A stretch of 64,000 bases of DNA. It comes from JAMHWD01 sp035911135 (GTDB lineage: Bacteria > Pseudomonadota > Alphaproteobacteria > Micavibrionales > Micavibrionaceae). Location: positions 1 through 64,000 of the forward strand of contig JAMHWD010000045.1 of NCBI GenBank assembly GCA_035911135.1, read 5' to 3'. Under the pieces are notes generated by a model, which saw nothing but the letters and a program-made list of their open reading frames with translations, was not told where the DNA came from and ran no database searches. Made by a program: the position numbers and the translations under genes. Below, in pieces: positions 25,773 through 34,350 of this stretch. Every line of letters begins with the position of its first letter. Position 1 is the first letter of the stretch.

Positions 25773-27734
25773 TTAGACAGGAACGCCGGCCTGCATGATG
25801 CGGGTGTTGTTGGCCAGCGCCATATCAGGTGCGGGGGTTGGCTCTGCTGCGGGCGCAGGCTGGGCGGCTCCGCCGCCGAATGTTGCGCTCAATGTACCCT
25901 TGGCCGGGTCGTTTTCTGCCAAGCCCATGCCAAGGGCAGGTTTACCGGATACGAGACCGGTTACCGGATCGGCGTAGCGGGCATCAATAATCTGTCCGCT
26001 GGCTTCCATTTCAGCGAGAACCTCGCTCTTGATCTCCATCACGCGGGCATCGCTTATGTCGCTGCCGCCCAGATCGCGGATCATGGTTTCGACTTCGCGG
26101 GCATCCACGCGGTCGGCCAGAAACGCCATTAGAACTTTTTCCTGCAAGGACATTTCAGGCTGCGGCGCGGGGGCGGGGGCCTCTTCCGAACCGGGGATGT
26201 GTGTCACAGGCAGATTACCAGATTCCTGCAAGGATTGAATAACAGCATTTGTTTCCGATTCAAGCGCCTCGCCTTCAAAACCCTGATCTTTTAAGGCTTC
26301 CTGAAGCTCCCAGTGGCTGATCGATGTGCGGCCATCAAAGGAACGTTGAATGATATCCATTGTGGAGGCTTCCACGCCCATGACGTTGTCCAGGCTGGCC
26401 AGCAAGGCCTTGTATTGATCGACCTCGGCGGCGGCGTCATTTACCATCGCGCCGGGTATTGCCAAGGGGCTTGCAAGATCCATCGCGCCGCCAATGCCAA
26501 AATCCATGCCAGCGCCAGTTCCATCAGGGTCCATGGCGTTCTGGGCGCTGATGGCATCCAGCTCTTTCTGATGCCATGTGTTGGCGCCGTTGAGTTCATT
26601 GTGCAGATCATTTCGCAGCGTATCTGAAATCGTCGTGATTTCCTTGTCCAGCTCGGCGATCTCCGCTCTCAGATAAGGGGCAAGTGCTGGATTTTGTGCA
26701 TCGACCTTCAGTGCATCTCGCTGTTCTTGCAAGGTGCTCAGTCTTTCTATTTGTTCCTGATAGGCCGCTTCGCGTTCTGTCTCTGTGCTCTCGCTAAAGC
26801 TGCTGATAAAGCTGCTGACCCCTTCAAATGCCTGATCAAAAAGACTTTTCGAAGCTTCTGCGGTTCTATCAAGTGTCTCGGCAACTGATGTTACATAGGT
26901 TTCCTTAAGGCTGTTAAAAGTCTCATCACCCAATCTTTCGCGCAATGTGGCCTGATAGGCATCATAATCAATCTGGCCGCCTTCCGGTAATGCCGTGACC
27001 ATTTCTTCGTGAATTTGTCCGGCAATTACCAAAGCATCGGCCTGTGAGCGTAAGCTGACTTCTCTGGCGGCAAGATCTGCAATATGGGCATTTGCTGCGC
27101 GCGCGACGCCGATTTCATCGTGCGCGGCCTGCACCTCCTTTGCTCTTTGAATGACAAGCGCATAGGTCTCAGGATCGCGTATCAGCTGTTGAAAATGGGC
27201 GCGGGCAGCTTCGGCATCATTACCCTTTGCGGCCTCTTCCTCAACATATCGTCTCTCAGCCAGTGCTACGGCAACACGGGCAAATTCATCCGGGTCTTGC
27301 GGTGCATCGGGATTCATGGCCTGCACTTCGGCTATGGTTCCGGTGGCTTCAACAACGGCTTCCTGCTGTGCTTCTGGTGATGCATTGGGGTCAGAAATGA
27401 TACTGAATTGTGCCGATAGGCGCTGCTTTTGCTCTGGGCTCGCATAATCATCCCAGAATTTTGCGGCATTCTCCAAATCTTCTGCAAACCGTCTCTGGGC
27501 ATCCATGGCGGCATCTATCAGGGCCACGATAGCGGCTTCATCGCGTTTTTTCTGTTCGTTGATTTCCTCTTCCGATAACTGCCCCAGACCTGCGCCGGCG
27601 ACCCCGGCTACAGTACCGTTAGTCGCTTTGTTCCCGGCCAGCTCCAGGATGCGCGCCTGCGAATCAGGCCCGGAGAACACGCTCGGGGGTTCATCTTGGG
27701 GGGAATTCTGGTCTGGTTTGTTATCCAAGGCCAT
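25773..27734 (-). CDS. Large acidic, mostly helical protein of unknown function (653 residues)
   Basis: Not recognised. No signal peptide. Composition is rich in Ala, Glu, Gln and Asp with long predicted helices and coiled-coil stretches (for example EREAAYQEQIERLSTLQEQ and EIAELDKEITTISDTLRND). A Gly/Met-rich apolar segment (GTGAGMDFGIGGAMDLASPL) breaks the helical region at about residue 415, and the C-terminal end is Pro/Ala-rich linker. The look is that of a secreted effector, structural scaffold or phage-like protein, but there is no domain to decide. The ribosome site is weak (AGAGGA far upstream). Confidence 0.6.
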   Translation of the reverse strand: MALDNKPDQNSPQDEPPSVFSGPDSQARILELAGNKATNGTVAGVAGAGLGQLSEEEINEQKKRDEAAIVALIDAAMDAQRRFAEDLENAAKFWDDYASPEQKQRLSAQFSIISDPNASPEAQQEAVVEATGTIAEVQAMNPDAPQDPDEFARVAVALAERRYVEEEAAKGNDAEAARAHFQQLIRDPETYALVIQRAKEVQAAHDEIGVARAANAHIADLAAREVSLRSQADALVIAGQIHEEMVTALPEGGQIDYDAYQATLRERLGDETFNSLKETYVTSVAETLDRTAEASKSLFDQAFEGVSSFISSFSESTETEREAAYQEQIERLSTLQEQRDALKVDAQNPALAPYLRAEIAELDKEITTISDTLRNDLHNELNGANTWHQKELDAISAQNAMDPDGTGAGMDFGIGGAMDLASPLAIPGAMVNDAAAEVDQYKALLASLDNVMGVEASTMDIIQRSFDGRTSISHWELQEALKDQGFEGEALESETNAVIQSLQESGNLPVTHIPGSEEAPAPAPQPEMSLQEKVLMAFLADRVDAREVETMIRDLGGSDISDARVMEIKSEVLAEMEASGQIIDARYADPVTGLVSGKPALGMGLAENDPAKGTLSATFGGGAAQPAPAAEPTPAPDMALANNTRIMQAGVPV

Positions 27735-28035
27735 TTACTTAAACACTTTCCTCTATTGCTCCCGTTTGCCCGGGATATTCTTTTTGCGGCCTTTTTTGTT
27801 TATTTTGGTCCGCTTTTTTATACAATCACTATACGGCAATTACTGTTTTGGGTCAAAAAATCCTTATTCAAAGCACCCCCAATATGCCATAAACCCCTTA
27901 ACAAATGTTTAAAGCCTGTTAAAAACTTGCCATTCAAGGCTTTGCAAAGCCGGATAAAGGGTGCTAAAACCCTTGTGATTTTAATTGCCCCTTGGTGGGC
28001 GCAGCAGACAAAAAACGACAAAGAGAACCAAACCG
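27735..28035. other. Intergenic region upstream of sucC
   Basis: 300 AT-rich bases between divergent genes. Apart from a short AAGGGT/ACCCTT hairpin at about 27957-27974 and a weak AAAGAGA before sucC, nothing recognisable is present. A hydrophobic open frame crosses it but has no ribosome site. Confidence 0.5.
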
Positions 28036-29241
28036 ATGAATATCCATGAATATCAGGCCAAAGAACTTCTTTCCAAATACGGCGTGGCTGTGCCCAAGGG
28101 CATTCCGGCGTTGACCGTTGAAGAAGCCGTGGCCGCAGCGAAACAGCTTCCCGGTCCTTCGTATGTCGTCAAATCCCAGATCCATGCGGGTGGACGCGGC
28201 GCGGGCCGTTTCACAAATGACCCCAACGGCAAGGGCGGCGTGCGTCTTTGCAAGACAGTCGAAGATGTCGAAGCCGCCGCCAAGGCGATGCTGGGCAATG
28301 TTCTGGTCACCAAGCAGACCGGCCCGGAAGGCAAGCAGGTTCAGCGCCTCTACATCACGGACGGCGTTGATATCACAAAAGAATATTACTGCTCGGTTGT
28401 TCTGGACCGCGGCACATCCCGCGTGACTTTCATGGTCTCCACCGAAGGCGGTATGGATATCGAGGAAGTCGCTCACAGCAACCCTGATGCGATCGTTCGC
28501 GTTTCGGTTGATCCGGCATCAGGTATGTCCGGTTTCCACGCCCGCAAGCTGGCTTTTGGACTGGGTCTCAAGGGCGATGCAGTGAAATCGGCCACGAAAT
28601 TCTTCACGAATCTCTACAAGGCCTTCATTGAGCTTGATGCCTCGGTCGTTGAAATCAACCCGATGATTCTGGTAGGCAATGATGTGATGGCGCTGGATGC
28701 GAAAATGAATTTCGATCCGAACGCGCTGTATCGTCACCCGGAAATCGTTGCCATGCGCGATGAATCCGAAGAAGACCCCAACGAGAAAGAAGCCCATGAC
28801 TGGGAACTTTCCTATGTGCGTCTCGATGGCAATATCGGCTGTATGGTCAATGGCGCGGGTCTTGCCATGTCCACGATGGACATCATCAAGCTTTATGGCG
28901 GCGAGCCTGCGAACTTCTGCGATGTGGGCGGCGGCGCGACGGCCGAGCGCGTGACAGCAGCCTTCAAGATCATTCTCTCCGACCCGAACGTGAAGGGCAT
29001 TCTGGTCAATATCTTTGGCGGTATCATGAAATGCGACGTGATCGCGCAGGGCGTGATCGCGGCGGCCAAGGAAGTCTCGCTGAAAGTGCCTCTGGTCGTG
29101 CGCCTCGAAGGTACGAATGTTCAGCTGGGTAAGGACCTGCTGAACAATTCCGGCCTGCCGATCATTGCAGCGGATAATCTTTCCGATGCCGCCGAGAAAG
29201 TCGTCAAGGCTACGAAAGAAGCCATGAGCAAAGCGGCCTGA
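28036..29241 (+). CDS. sucC: Succinyl-CoA ligase (ADP-forming) beta subunit
   Basis: 401 residues. It forms the nucleotide-binding half of succinyl-CoA synthetase, converting succinyl-CoA to succinate with ATP or GTP formation. MNIHEYQAKELLSKYGVAVP is the invariant start; the ATP-grasp domain (KSQIHAGGRGAGRF), EINPMILV, and the CoA-ligase domain with NGAGLAMSTMDIIKLYGGEP and NIFGGIMKCDVIAQG follow. Unusually, sucD is not adjacent: two minus-strand genes lie between. The frame is open 17 codons upstream, but homology starts at this ATG. Confidence 0.95.
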   Translation: MNIHEYQAKELLSKYGVAVPKGIPALTVEEAVAAAKQLPGPSYVVKSQIHAGGRGAGRFTNDPNGKGGVRLCKTVEDVEAAAKAMLGNVLVTKQTGPEGKQVQRLYITDGVDITKEYYCSVVLDRGTSRVTFMVSTEGGMDIEEVAHSNPDAIVRVSVDPASGMSGFHARKLAFGLGLKGDAVKSATKFFTNLYKAFIELDASVVEINPMILVGNDVMALDAKMNFDPNALYRHPEIVAMRDESEEDPNEKEAHDWELSYVRLDGNIGCMVNGAGLAMSTMDIIKLYGGEPANFCDVGGGATAERVTAAFKIILSDPNVKGILVNIFGGIMKCDVIAQGVIAAAKEVSLKVPLVVRLEGTNVQLGKDLLNNSGLPIIAADNLSDAAEKVVKATKEAMSKAA

Positions 29242-29272
29242 TCAGGCACGATTTATTTTATTGAATTCTAAT

Positions 29273-29298
29273 TTTGCGGGCCTTTTAAGGCCCGCAAA
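29273..29298. terminator. Hairpin between converging sucC and ClpP-like gene
   Basis: TTTGCGGGCC and GGCCCGCAAA form a perfect 10-bp stem with a 6-base loop that contains the stop codon of the minus-strand gene. There is no U tract on either side, so it may slow or protect rather than terminate. Confidence 0.5.
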
Positions 29299-30085
29299 TG
29301 CTTATATCTTCAACGGTTTTGCACCATTCACGTCCGGCTGCGCGGACTTTCGCGGGATCGGGGGTTCCCCCTTCAATCGTATCAATCAGCCCGGCAAAGG
29401 CCGCTTCGTAAGGGGTGTCGAAATAGACATCGCCCTGATCGAACATTTTCGTCACATCATCTTCTGTGAACCGTGAAGTGGCGGCAAGGCGTTCTGCGAA
29501 TATCTCACGGTCCTCGGAAAGTCTTTCATACCAGCGCATCAGGCGGCTCCGGGAAAGCGTATAGGGATCATCGCCGGGCTGGGTGATGGAGAAATGCCGG
29601 GCTTCTGGTTCTTGTAATGCCAGTTCATAGGCTTCGCGCAGGCTGTGATAATCGGTGCGGGTATCGGCCAGCGGACGTTCAATCGTGTAGTAGGCTTGAT
29701 GGATCATGATCCGGCAATCGCTTGTGGCATTGCGGTTTTCGCCGGTGGCGGTGATCAGGATAATCGCGGCCATGGATTGCGCCGCGCCTTCGCAGTTAAG
29801 CTGGACAGTGCGCGAGGAATTTTCAATTTCATCGACAATTCGCATGGCCGCCGGCACGGACCCGCCAATAGAATTGATGGAAATCTCCAAGGGGATGTGT
29901 GACGGGCTTTCTCCGGCGCGGCGTATATCGGCAACAACATTGCCGCCGCTCCAGAAGGTGATTTCGGAATCAAGATGGACCGTATTGGCGCGTGATGGAG
30001 CGCTGTCATGGTGCAAGCCGCAAGCGCTTAAAAGCCCTGAGAGGGCTGCGCCCATAAAGGCGCTTTTTGTTTTGTTTGCAGACAT
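29285..30085 (-). CDS. ClpP-fold lipoprotein (putative envelope serine protease), copy 1
   Basis: 266 residues. A signal peptide ends in lipobox LSAC (Cys22), so the protein is exported and lipidated, unlike cytosolic ClpP. The ClpP core is clear: INSIGGSVPAAMRIVDEI, nucleophile Ser104 in GAAQSMAA, His129 in CRIMIHQAYY and Asp219 in DQGDVYFDTP followed by EAAFAGLID. About 85 residues between His and Asp replace the shorter ClpP handle. The triad is intact, so proteolytic activity is likely; partner ATPases could not reach it in the periplasm. It is a paralogue of the next gene upstream and sits on the opposite strand between sucC and sucD. Confidence 0.75.
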   Translation of the reverse strand: MSANKTKSAFMGAALSGLLSACGLHHDSAPSRANTVHLDSEITFWSGGNVVADIRRAGESPSHIPLEISINSIGGSVPAAMRIVDEIENSSRTVQLNCEGAAQSMAAIILITATGENRNATSDCRIMIHQAYYTIERPLADTRTDYHSLREAYELALQEPEARHFSITQPGDDPYTLSRSRLMRWYERLSEDREIFAERLAATSRFTEDDVTKMFDQGDVYFDTPYEAAFAGLIDTIEGGTPDPAKVRAAGREWCKTVEDISICGP

Positions 30086-30190
30086 AAGCCTGTAATCTTC
30101 CCTGTAATTTTTTATTTTCCCGCAATCTAGACAATTTTCTGTGCCGATGCCAAGAAAATGCCAACCTATCTTTTCATCTGGCTTGTTTTA

Positions 30191-31003
30191 TCAATTCGGG
30201 CAGATGCTGATATTCTCGATATTGTCGCAAAAACGCTGGCCGCCATCGGCTAGAACGGCTGCGCTGGGTTTTTTTCCATCAATCGTATCAATCAATCCGG
30301 CCCAGGCGGCGGCCGGCGCATCAAAATAAACATCCCCCTGATCCAGCAGCGAATAAACATCGGCCTGCGTAAAGCGGCTGTTGGCGGAGATCATCGTGGC
30401 GAAACTGTCGCGGCGGTCGGTGAGCTTTTCGTGCCAGTCTTCCAATGTCCGGCGCGAGATAACATAGGGCGGATTGCCGGGCTGGGTAATGGTAAAATTC
30501 ATAATATCAGTCTCGGCTTGAGAAAATTCAAACGCGGATTTGATTGAGTCGTAATTGCTGGCTACGGGCGTAAGGCCATCTGTGGCCATGACAGTATAAT
30601 AGGATTGATGGATCATGATCCGGCAATCTGATTCTGCGTTGCGGTTCTGGCCAGTGGCGGTGACGAATATGATGGCGGCCATGGATGCGGCATCGCCGGT
30701 GCAATTCATAACAGGCGGCGTCTCCATGTTTTGAATCTGGTCTATGATTCTGAAGCCGGGAATGACATCGCCGCCCGGCGAGTTGATGGTCATGACGGCC
30801 GGTGTGCCGGGCATCTCAGCGGAAGCGCGGCGCAATTCATTCCGCAGGCGGCTGGCGCTTTGCGGTGTAATCATGGTGGTCAGATCCAGCGTATCGGGGC
30901 CAAGGTTGCGGGAGACTTCTTGCTGGGTCGTTACGCCGCAGGCGCTCAAAAGGCCCGAGAGGGCGGCGCTGAAAAAAGCGTTTCTTGCACTAAATACCGA
31001 CAT
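30191..31003 (-). CDS. ClpP-fold lipoprotein (putative envelope serine protease), copy 2
   Basis: 270 residues, clearly a duplicate of its downstream neighbour: shared SGLLSACG lipobox (Cys22), INSPGGDVIPGFRIIDQI, Ser107 in GDAASMAA, His132 in CRIMIHQSYY, the FTITQPG motif and Asp224 in DQGDVYFDAP. Both proteins end in a Cys-containing E(D/N)ISIC motif, which is not part of ClpP and may form a disulphide with an earlier Cys. A gap of 105 bases separates the pair, so they may be transcribed together. Confidence 0.75.
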   Translation of the reverse strand: MSVFSARNAFFSAALSGLLSACGVTTQQEVSRNLGPDTLDLTTMITPQSASRLRNELRRASAEMPGTPAVMTINSPGGDVIPGFRIIDQIQNMETPPVMNCTGDAASMAAIIFVTATGQNRNAESDCRIMIHQSYYTVMATDGLTPVASNYDSIKSAFEFSQAETDIMNFTITQPGNPPYVISRRTLEDWHEKLTDRRDSFATMISANSRFTQADVYSLLDQGDVYFDAPAAAWAGLIDTIDGKKPSAAVLADGGQRFCDNIENISICPN

Positions 31004-31179
31004 AAATTGCCGAACCTTATCCCATTAAATTATTTTTCATAATATAAATGTTTTTGGTTGTTTATGCAATAATTGTTTTAATAATCCTATCAAAAAACCT
31101 TGGGAAACCGCAAATATACGGTTGATCCCTGTGGCGAATGCTCCTAAAAAGAGTGCAGCATTAACCTATTGGAGAAATT

Positions 31180-32055
31180 ATGGCTGTCCTCGTTAACAAA
31201 GATACCCGCGTCATCTGTCAGGGTTTTACCGGTGCCCAAGGCACATTCCATTCCGAGCAGGCGATTGCCTACGGCACGAAAATGGTTGGCGGCGTTACGC
31301 CGGGTAAGGGCGGTACAACGCATCTGGGCCTGCCGGTCTTTGATACCGTGGCCGATGCCCGCAAGCAGACAGGCGCGAATGCCTCTGTGATCTACGTTCC
31401 ACCTCCCTTTGCTGCCGATGCGATCCTCGAGGCGATTGACGCCGAGATCGAGCTGGCTATTTGCATCACCGAAGGCATTCCCGTTCTGGACATGGTGAAG
31501 GTCAAGCGCGCCCTCGAAGGCTCGAAAACGCGCCTCATCGGCCCGAACTGCCCCGGTGTTATCACGCCCGGCGAATGCAAGATCGGCATTATGCCTGGCC
31601 ATATCCACAAGCGCGGCAAGGTGGGAATTGTTTCCCGCTCCGGCACGCTGACATACGAGGCCGTCGCACAAACAGGCGCGGTTGGTCTGGGTCAGACGAC
31701 CTGCATTGGTATCGGCGGTGACCCGGTGAACGGCACGAACTTTATCGATTGCATCAAGCTGTTTATGGATGATGAGGAAACAGAAGCCATCCTGATGATC
31801 GGCGAAATCGGCGGCACAGCCGAGATTGAGGCTTGCGATTACTATAAGTCCCTGAAGAAGAAAAAGCCGATTGCAGGCTTTATCGCCGGTGCAACAGCCC
31901 CTCCGGGCAAGCGCATGGGCCATGCCGGGGCGCTGATTTCCGGTGCGGATGATACCGCCCCTGCCAAGATGAAGGCGATGCGCGATGCTGGCTTCGTGGT
32001 TTCCGAATCCCCGGCTGGTCTCGGCGATGCGGTGATGAAGGCCATGGCGGCCTGA
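31180..32055 (+). CDS. sucD: Succinyl-CoA ligase (ADP-forming) alpha subunit
   Basis: 291 residues. CoA-binding N-terminal domain with VICQGFTGAQGTFHSEQAI, YVPPPFAADAI and RLIGPNCPGVITPGECKIG; catalytic phospho-His in KRMGHAGALISG. It pairs with SucC. GGAG lies 6 bases before the ATG and a strong terminator follows. It has its own 176-base upstream region, so it is probably expressed from a promoter separate from sucC's. Confidence 0.95.
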   Translation: MAVLVNKDTRVICQGFTGAQGTFHSEQAIAYGTKMVGGVTPGKGGTTHLGLPVFDTVADARKQTGANASVIYVPPPFAADAILEAIDAEIELAICITEGIPVLDMVKVKRALEGSKTRLIGPNCPGVITPGECKIGIMPGHIHKRGKVGIVSRSGTLTYEAVAQTGAVGLGQTTCIGIGGDPVNGTNFIDCIKLFMDDEETEAILMIGEIGGTAEIEACDYYKSLKKKKPIAGFIAGATAPPGKRMGHAGALISGADDTAPAKMKAMRDAGFVVSESPAGLGDAVMKAMAA

Positions 32056-32097
32056 TTCCTATCGGAATCCAATAAATTCAATGCTTTAAGTTTTGAG

Positions 32098-32131
32098 CAG
32101 GGCGGCAGATTTTGCCGCCCTGAATCTTTTT
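32098..32131 (+). terminator. Rho-independent terminator of sucD
   Basis: CAGGGCGGCA and TGCCGCCCTG form a perfect 10-bp stem with a 5-base loop, followed by AATCTTTTT, 43 bases after the sucD stop. Confidence 0.88.
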
Positions 32132-32173
32132 CCATAGTTTTTCGCTCAAAAACCTTAAAATGCTATGTTAAAT

Positions 32174-32200
32174 TTGGCACGCCTGTTGCATAGACATAAT
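32174..32200 (+). promoter_or_regulatory. Candidate promoter of a 39-residue protein gene
   Basis: TTGGCA at 32174-32179 and CATAAT at 32195-32200, 15 bases apart, lie about 45 bases upstream of the small gene's start codon and after the sucD terminator. The spacing is short for a standard promoter, so confidence is low. Confidence 0.35.
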
Positions 32201-32242
32201 CCATTAGGGAATAACACAAAATAACAATGGGAGTAACAACAA

Positions 32243-32362
32243 ATGGTCAATTACATGTATGGAATTTTAACGTCGGCAACAGTGATCTCGATGCTCAATA
32301 TCATCAATGAGGCCGTGCCGAACGATCTTTGGTACTGGGCGACGCTGTATCTGCCATTTTGA
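32243..32362 (+). CDS. 39-residue small hydrophobic protein
   Basis: ATG at 32243 with GGGAG 10 bases upstream opens 39 codons: MVNYMYGILTSATVISMLNI, then IINEAVPNDLWYWATLYLPF. It would be one short transmembrane or membrane-associated helix followed by an aromatic tail. It lies between a terminator (sucD) and another terminator (32434-32470), so it appears to be a separate transcription unit. No known family. Confidence 0.45.
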   Translation: MVNYMYGILTSATVISMLNIINEAVPNDLWYWATLYLPF

Positions 32363-32433
32363 TGGCATGAATAACGCCCTTTAATCAAAAAGTAAAAGGA
32401 ATTACCCCACCCCAACCCCACCCAACTCCTCAG

Positions 32434-32470
32434 GCTCTGCCTTCCTAGAAGGCAGGGCTTTTCTTTTTTT
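32434..32470 (+). terminator. Rho-independent terminator after the 39-residue gene
   Basis: GCTCTGCCTTC and GAAGGCAGGGC form an 11-bp stem (one G-U pair) with a 3-base loop and a T-rich tail (TTTTCTTTTTTT). It follows a C-rich stretch and ends just before the GTG start of the acyltransferase. Confidence 0.85.
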
Positions 32471-32493
32471 GGCAGCTTTAGCATTATAGTCAG

Positions 32494-33696
32494 GTGAATA
32501 CATCCTCCACGATAACACCCCCATCGCATCAGGAAAATCGTCTGGCCGCGCTTGATGGCCTCCGGGCGATTGCCATCTTGATGGTAATGGCGCTGCATAT
32601 GTCATCGGTCCTGCCGGGCGATGTCGAGGCGGAGCTTATGGCCGGTATGCCCCGGTTTTTTGCATGGTTTATTCTGAACGGCTGGGCGGGGCTGCATCTG
32701 TTTTTTATCCTGAGCGGTTTTTTGATCACGCAGCAGCTTTTGCCGATGGCGGATATGGATAAAGATGCGCGGAAGGCACATGTCAGGCGTTTTTATAAAC
32801 GCCGATTTTTCAGGATCGCGCCGGCTTATTATTTCGTTGTCACGCTTATTACAATTTTGATGCTGATGTCTGTTCCGGCGCAGACACCTGAATTTTGGGA
32901 TGTCCTGCGGCAATATGGTGTTCACCTGCTGTTTTTGCATGACATTTTTGAAGCGTCAGGCCTTGAGGTGCAGGTATTCTGGACGCTGGGGACGGAGGTA
33001 AAATTCTACATACTGGCGCCGTTCCTGATGATCGGCTTGCTGGCTCTGCGGCGGGATATGGCGCTGGGTGGGATTATGGCCCTGATGTTCTTTCTGCTGC
33101 TTATCAAGATCGCGGTTTACCATTTTGCCGGGCCAGCGCAGGATTCCCATGCATTTTTCCTTGCCTACCGTCAGCCATTCTATATGGCGCTGGATAGTCT
33201 TATCGGCGGGGTATTATGTGCCTTTATGTGGCGGGATGATCGCGTGAGGCCCATGATCGAGAGGCCGGCCATAAGTGCGGCCCTGTTCTGGGGCGGAATG
33301 ATGGTGACGCTGTTTTGCCTGGGTCTGATCCGGCCGCATGTCGTGCCGGATGGCGGTGGGCTTACATATTTTGCCCATACCTTTCACTTTACGCTCATGG
33401 CTTTTGGTTTTGTTCTGGTAACGCTGGGGGCGCTGGCCGGGGCGATAGGGACAGGTTTTCTAAGTTGGCGCGGGTTCCACGGTATTGCGCTGGTTTCCTA
33501 TAGTCTTTATCTGCTGCATTGCCTTTTGCTGCGGGTGGCTCTGGATTCTGCGTTTTGGCTTTTGGGTGATGCGGCTGGCAACGGGGCGCTGCTCTGGGGG
33601 GCTTCCAGTCTGATTTTATTCATCTATACGCTTGTTCCGGCTGTTCTAATGTACAGATATATCGAAAAACCGATGATTTTATGGTCGAAACATTGA
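32494..33696 (+). CDS. Acyltransferase 3 family membrane protein (OafA/YrhL-like)
   Basis: 400 residues, about ten transmembrane helices. The opening RLAALDGLRAIAILMVMALH holds the family signature; FFILSGFLITQQLL and KRRFFRIAPAYYFVV (the conserved R/K-x10 arginine region) follow, and VSYSLYLLHCLLLRVAL is the typical late helix. Such enzymes O-acylate surface sugars, lipid A or peptidoglycan. The start is a GTG with only GTCAG before it and a TATAGT a few bases upstream, so the start or a leaderless message is uncertain. Confidence 0.85.
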   Translation: MNTSSTITPPSHQENRLAALDGLRAIAILMVMALHMSSVLPGDVEAELMAGMPRFFAWFILNGWAGLHLFFILSGFLITQQLLPMADMDKDARKAHVRRFYKRRFFRIAPAYYFVVTLITILMLMSVPAQTPEFWDVLRQYGVHLLFLHDIFEASGLEVQVFWTLGTEVKFYILAPFLMIGLLALRRDMALGGIMALMFFLLLIKIAVYHFAGPAQDSHAFFLAYRQPFYMALDSLIGGVLCAFMWRDDRVRPMIERPAISAALFWGGMMVTLFCLGLIRPHVVPDGGGLTYFAHTFHFTLMAFGFVLVTLGALAGAIGTGFLSWRGFHGIALVSYSLYLLHCLLLRVALDSAFWLLGDAAGNGALLWGASSLILFIYTLVPAVLMYRYIEKPMILWSKH

Positions 33697-33742
33697 TCAA
33701 TGGCCTTGGGCTGGGGCAGATGCTCTGATATATTTTTAGATG

Positions 33743-34297
33743 ATGCTTAACGTTCTGAACGCCAGCGACAAGGAAAATGTGATCAGCCTGCCTTACAGGG
33801 TGGGTTTGTGGATCAGTGCCAGCGATTCTTCCGGTGGCGATGAAGCTGAGGATCAGGAAAAAGCGGCGCTGGAGAATATTATTGCCGGTTTTACGCAGGA
33901 TGTGTTCGGCTCCGAGCTTGTGCAGCACATCATGACAGCCACAGAATCAGCGCGAGATCACTGGCAGGTCTGGGAAGATCAGGTTAAATCCGTACCGCAG
34001 GATTGCCAGAAGGCAATTGATGATCTGAACGGCGCTTTTGATGAAAAAGAGGTCAGTGCTTTCAAGCAGCGTTTGCTGGAAATCGCCGAGGCGGTTGCGC
34101 TGGCTTTTCGTGAATATGAGGAGATGAGCTTTTCCAACAAGCTCAAAACCTATCTCAATTACAATATGGGCAAATTCCGCGCCGTGCTGCGCCGGGAAGA
34201 ATATACGCCTATGGATCGTTTCCTGAATATCAGTACCAAGGAACGTGCGGCCCTTTATGAGCTTGCCGATATATTGGGCATTAAAAACCGGCTTTAA
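33743..34297 (+). CDS. Uncharacterised protein, first of a paralogous pair
   Basis: 184 residues, no signal peptide, mostly helical and acidic. It shares with the next gene the pattern P-x-R-x(2)-[LF]-x-IS near the N terminus, an acidic EDQEKAAL / DANEKKAM helix, ESARDHWQVWED / ESRTRWDGWED in the middle and LLEIAEAVALAFREYE / VLEVSEAVAAAHGEF in the second half. The layout recalls helical TerB-like proteins, but no metal-binding residues are obvious. A TATATT precedes the ATGATG closely and no ribosome site is seen. Confidence 0.55.
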   Translation: MLNVLNASDKENVISLPYRVGLWISASDSSGGDEAEDQEKAALENIIAGFTQDVFGSELVQHIMTATESARDHWQVWEDQVKSVPQDCQKAIDDLNGAFDEKEVSAFKQRLLEIAEAVALAFREYEEMSFSNKLKTYLNYNMGKFRAVLRREEYTPMDRFLNISTKERAALYELADILGIKNRL

Positions 34298-34350
34298 GGT
34301 ATTTTAAGAACTTTGCTTCATCTTTTTAGAACAATCTAGGAAATCACGAT

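Noticed and set aside
27696..28049. 117-codon hydrophobic plus-strand frame before sucC
   Set aside because: Starts inside the 653-residue gene, has no ribosome site, and overlaps the sucC start; hydrophobicity follows from AT-rich intergenic DNA.
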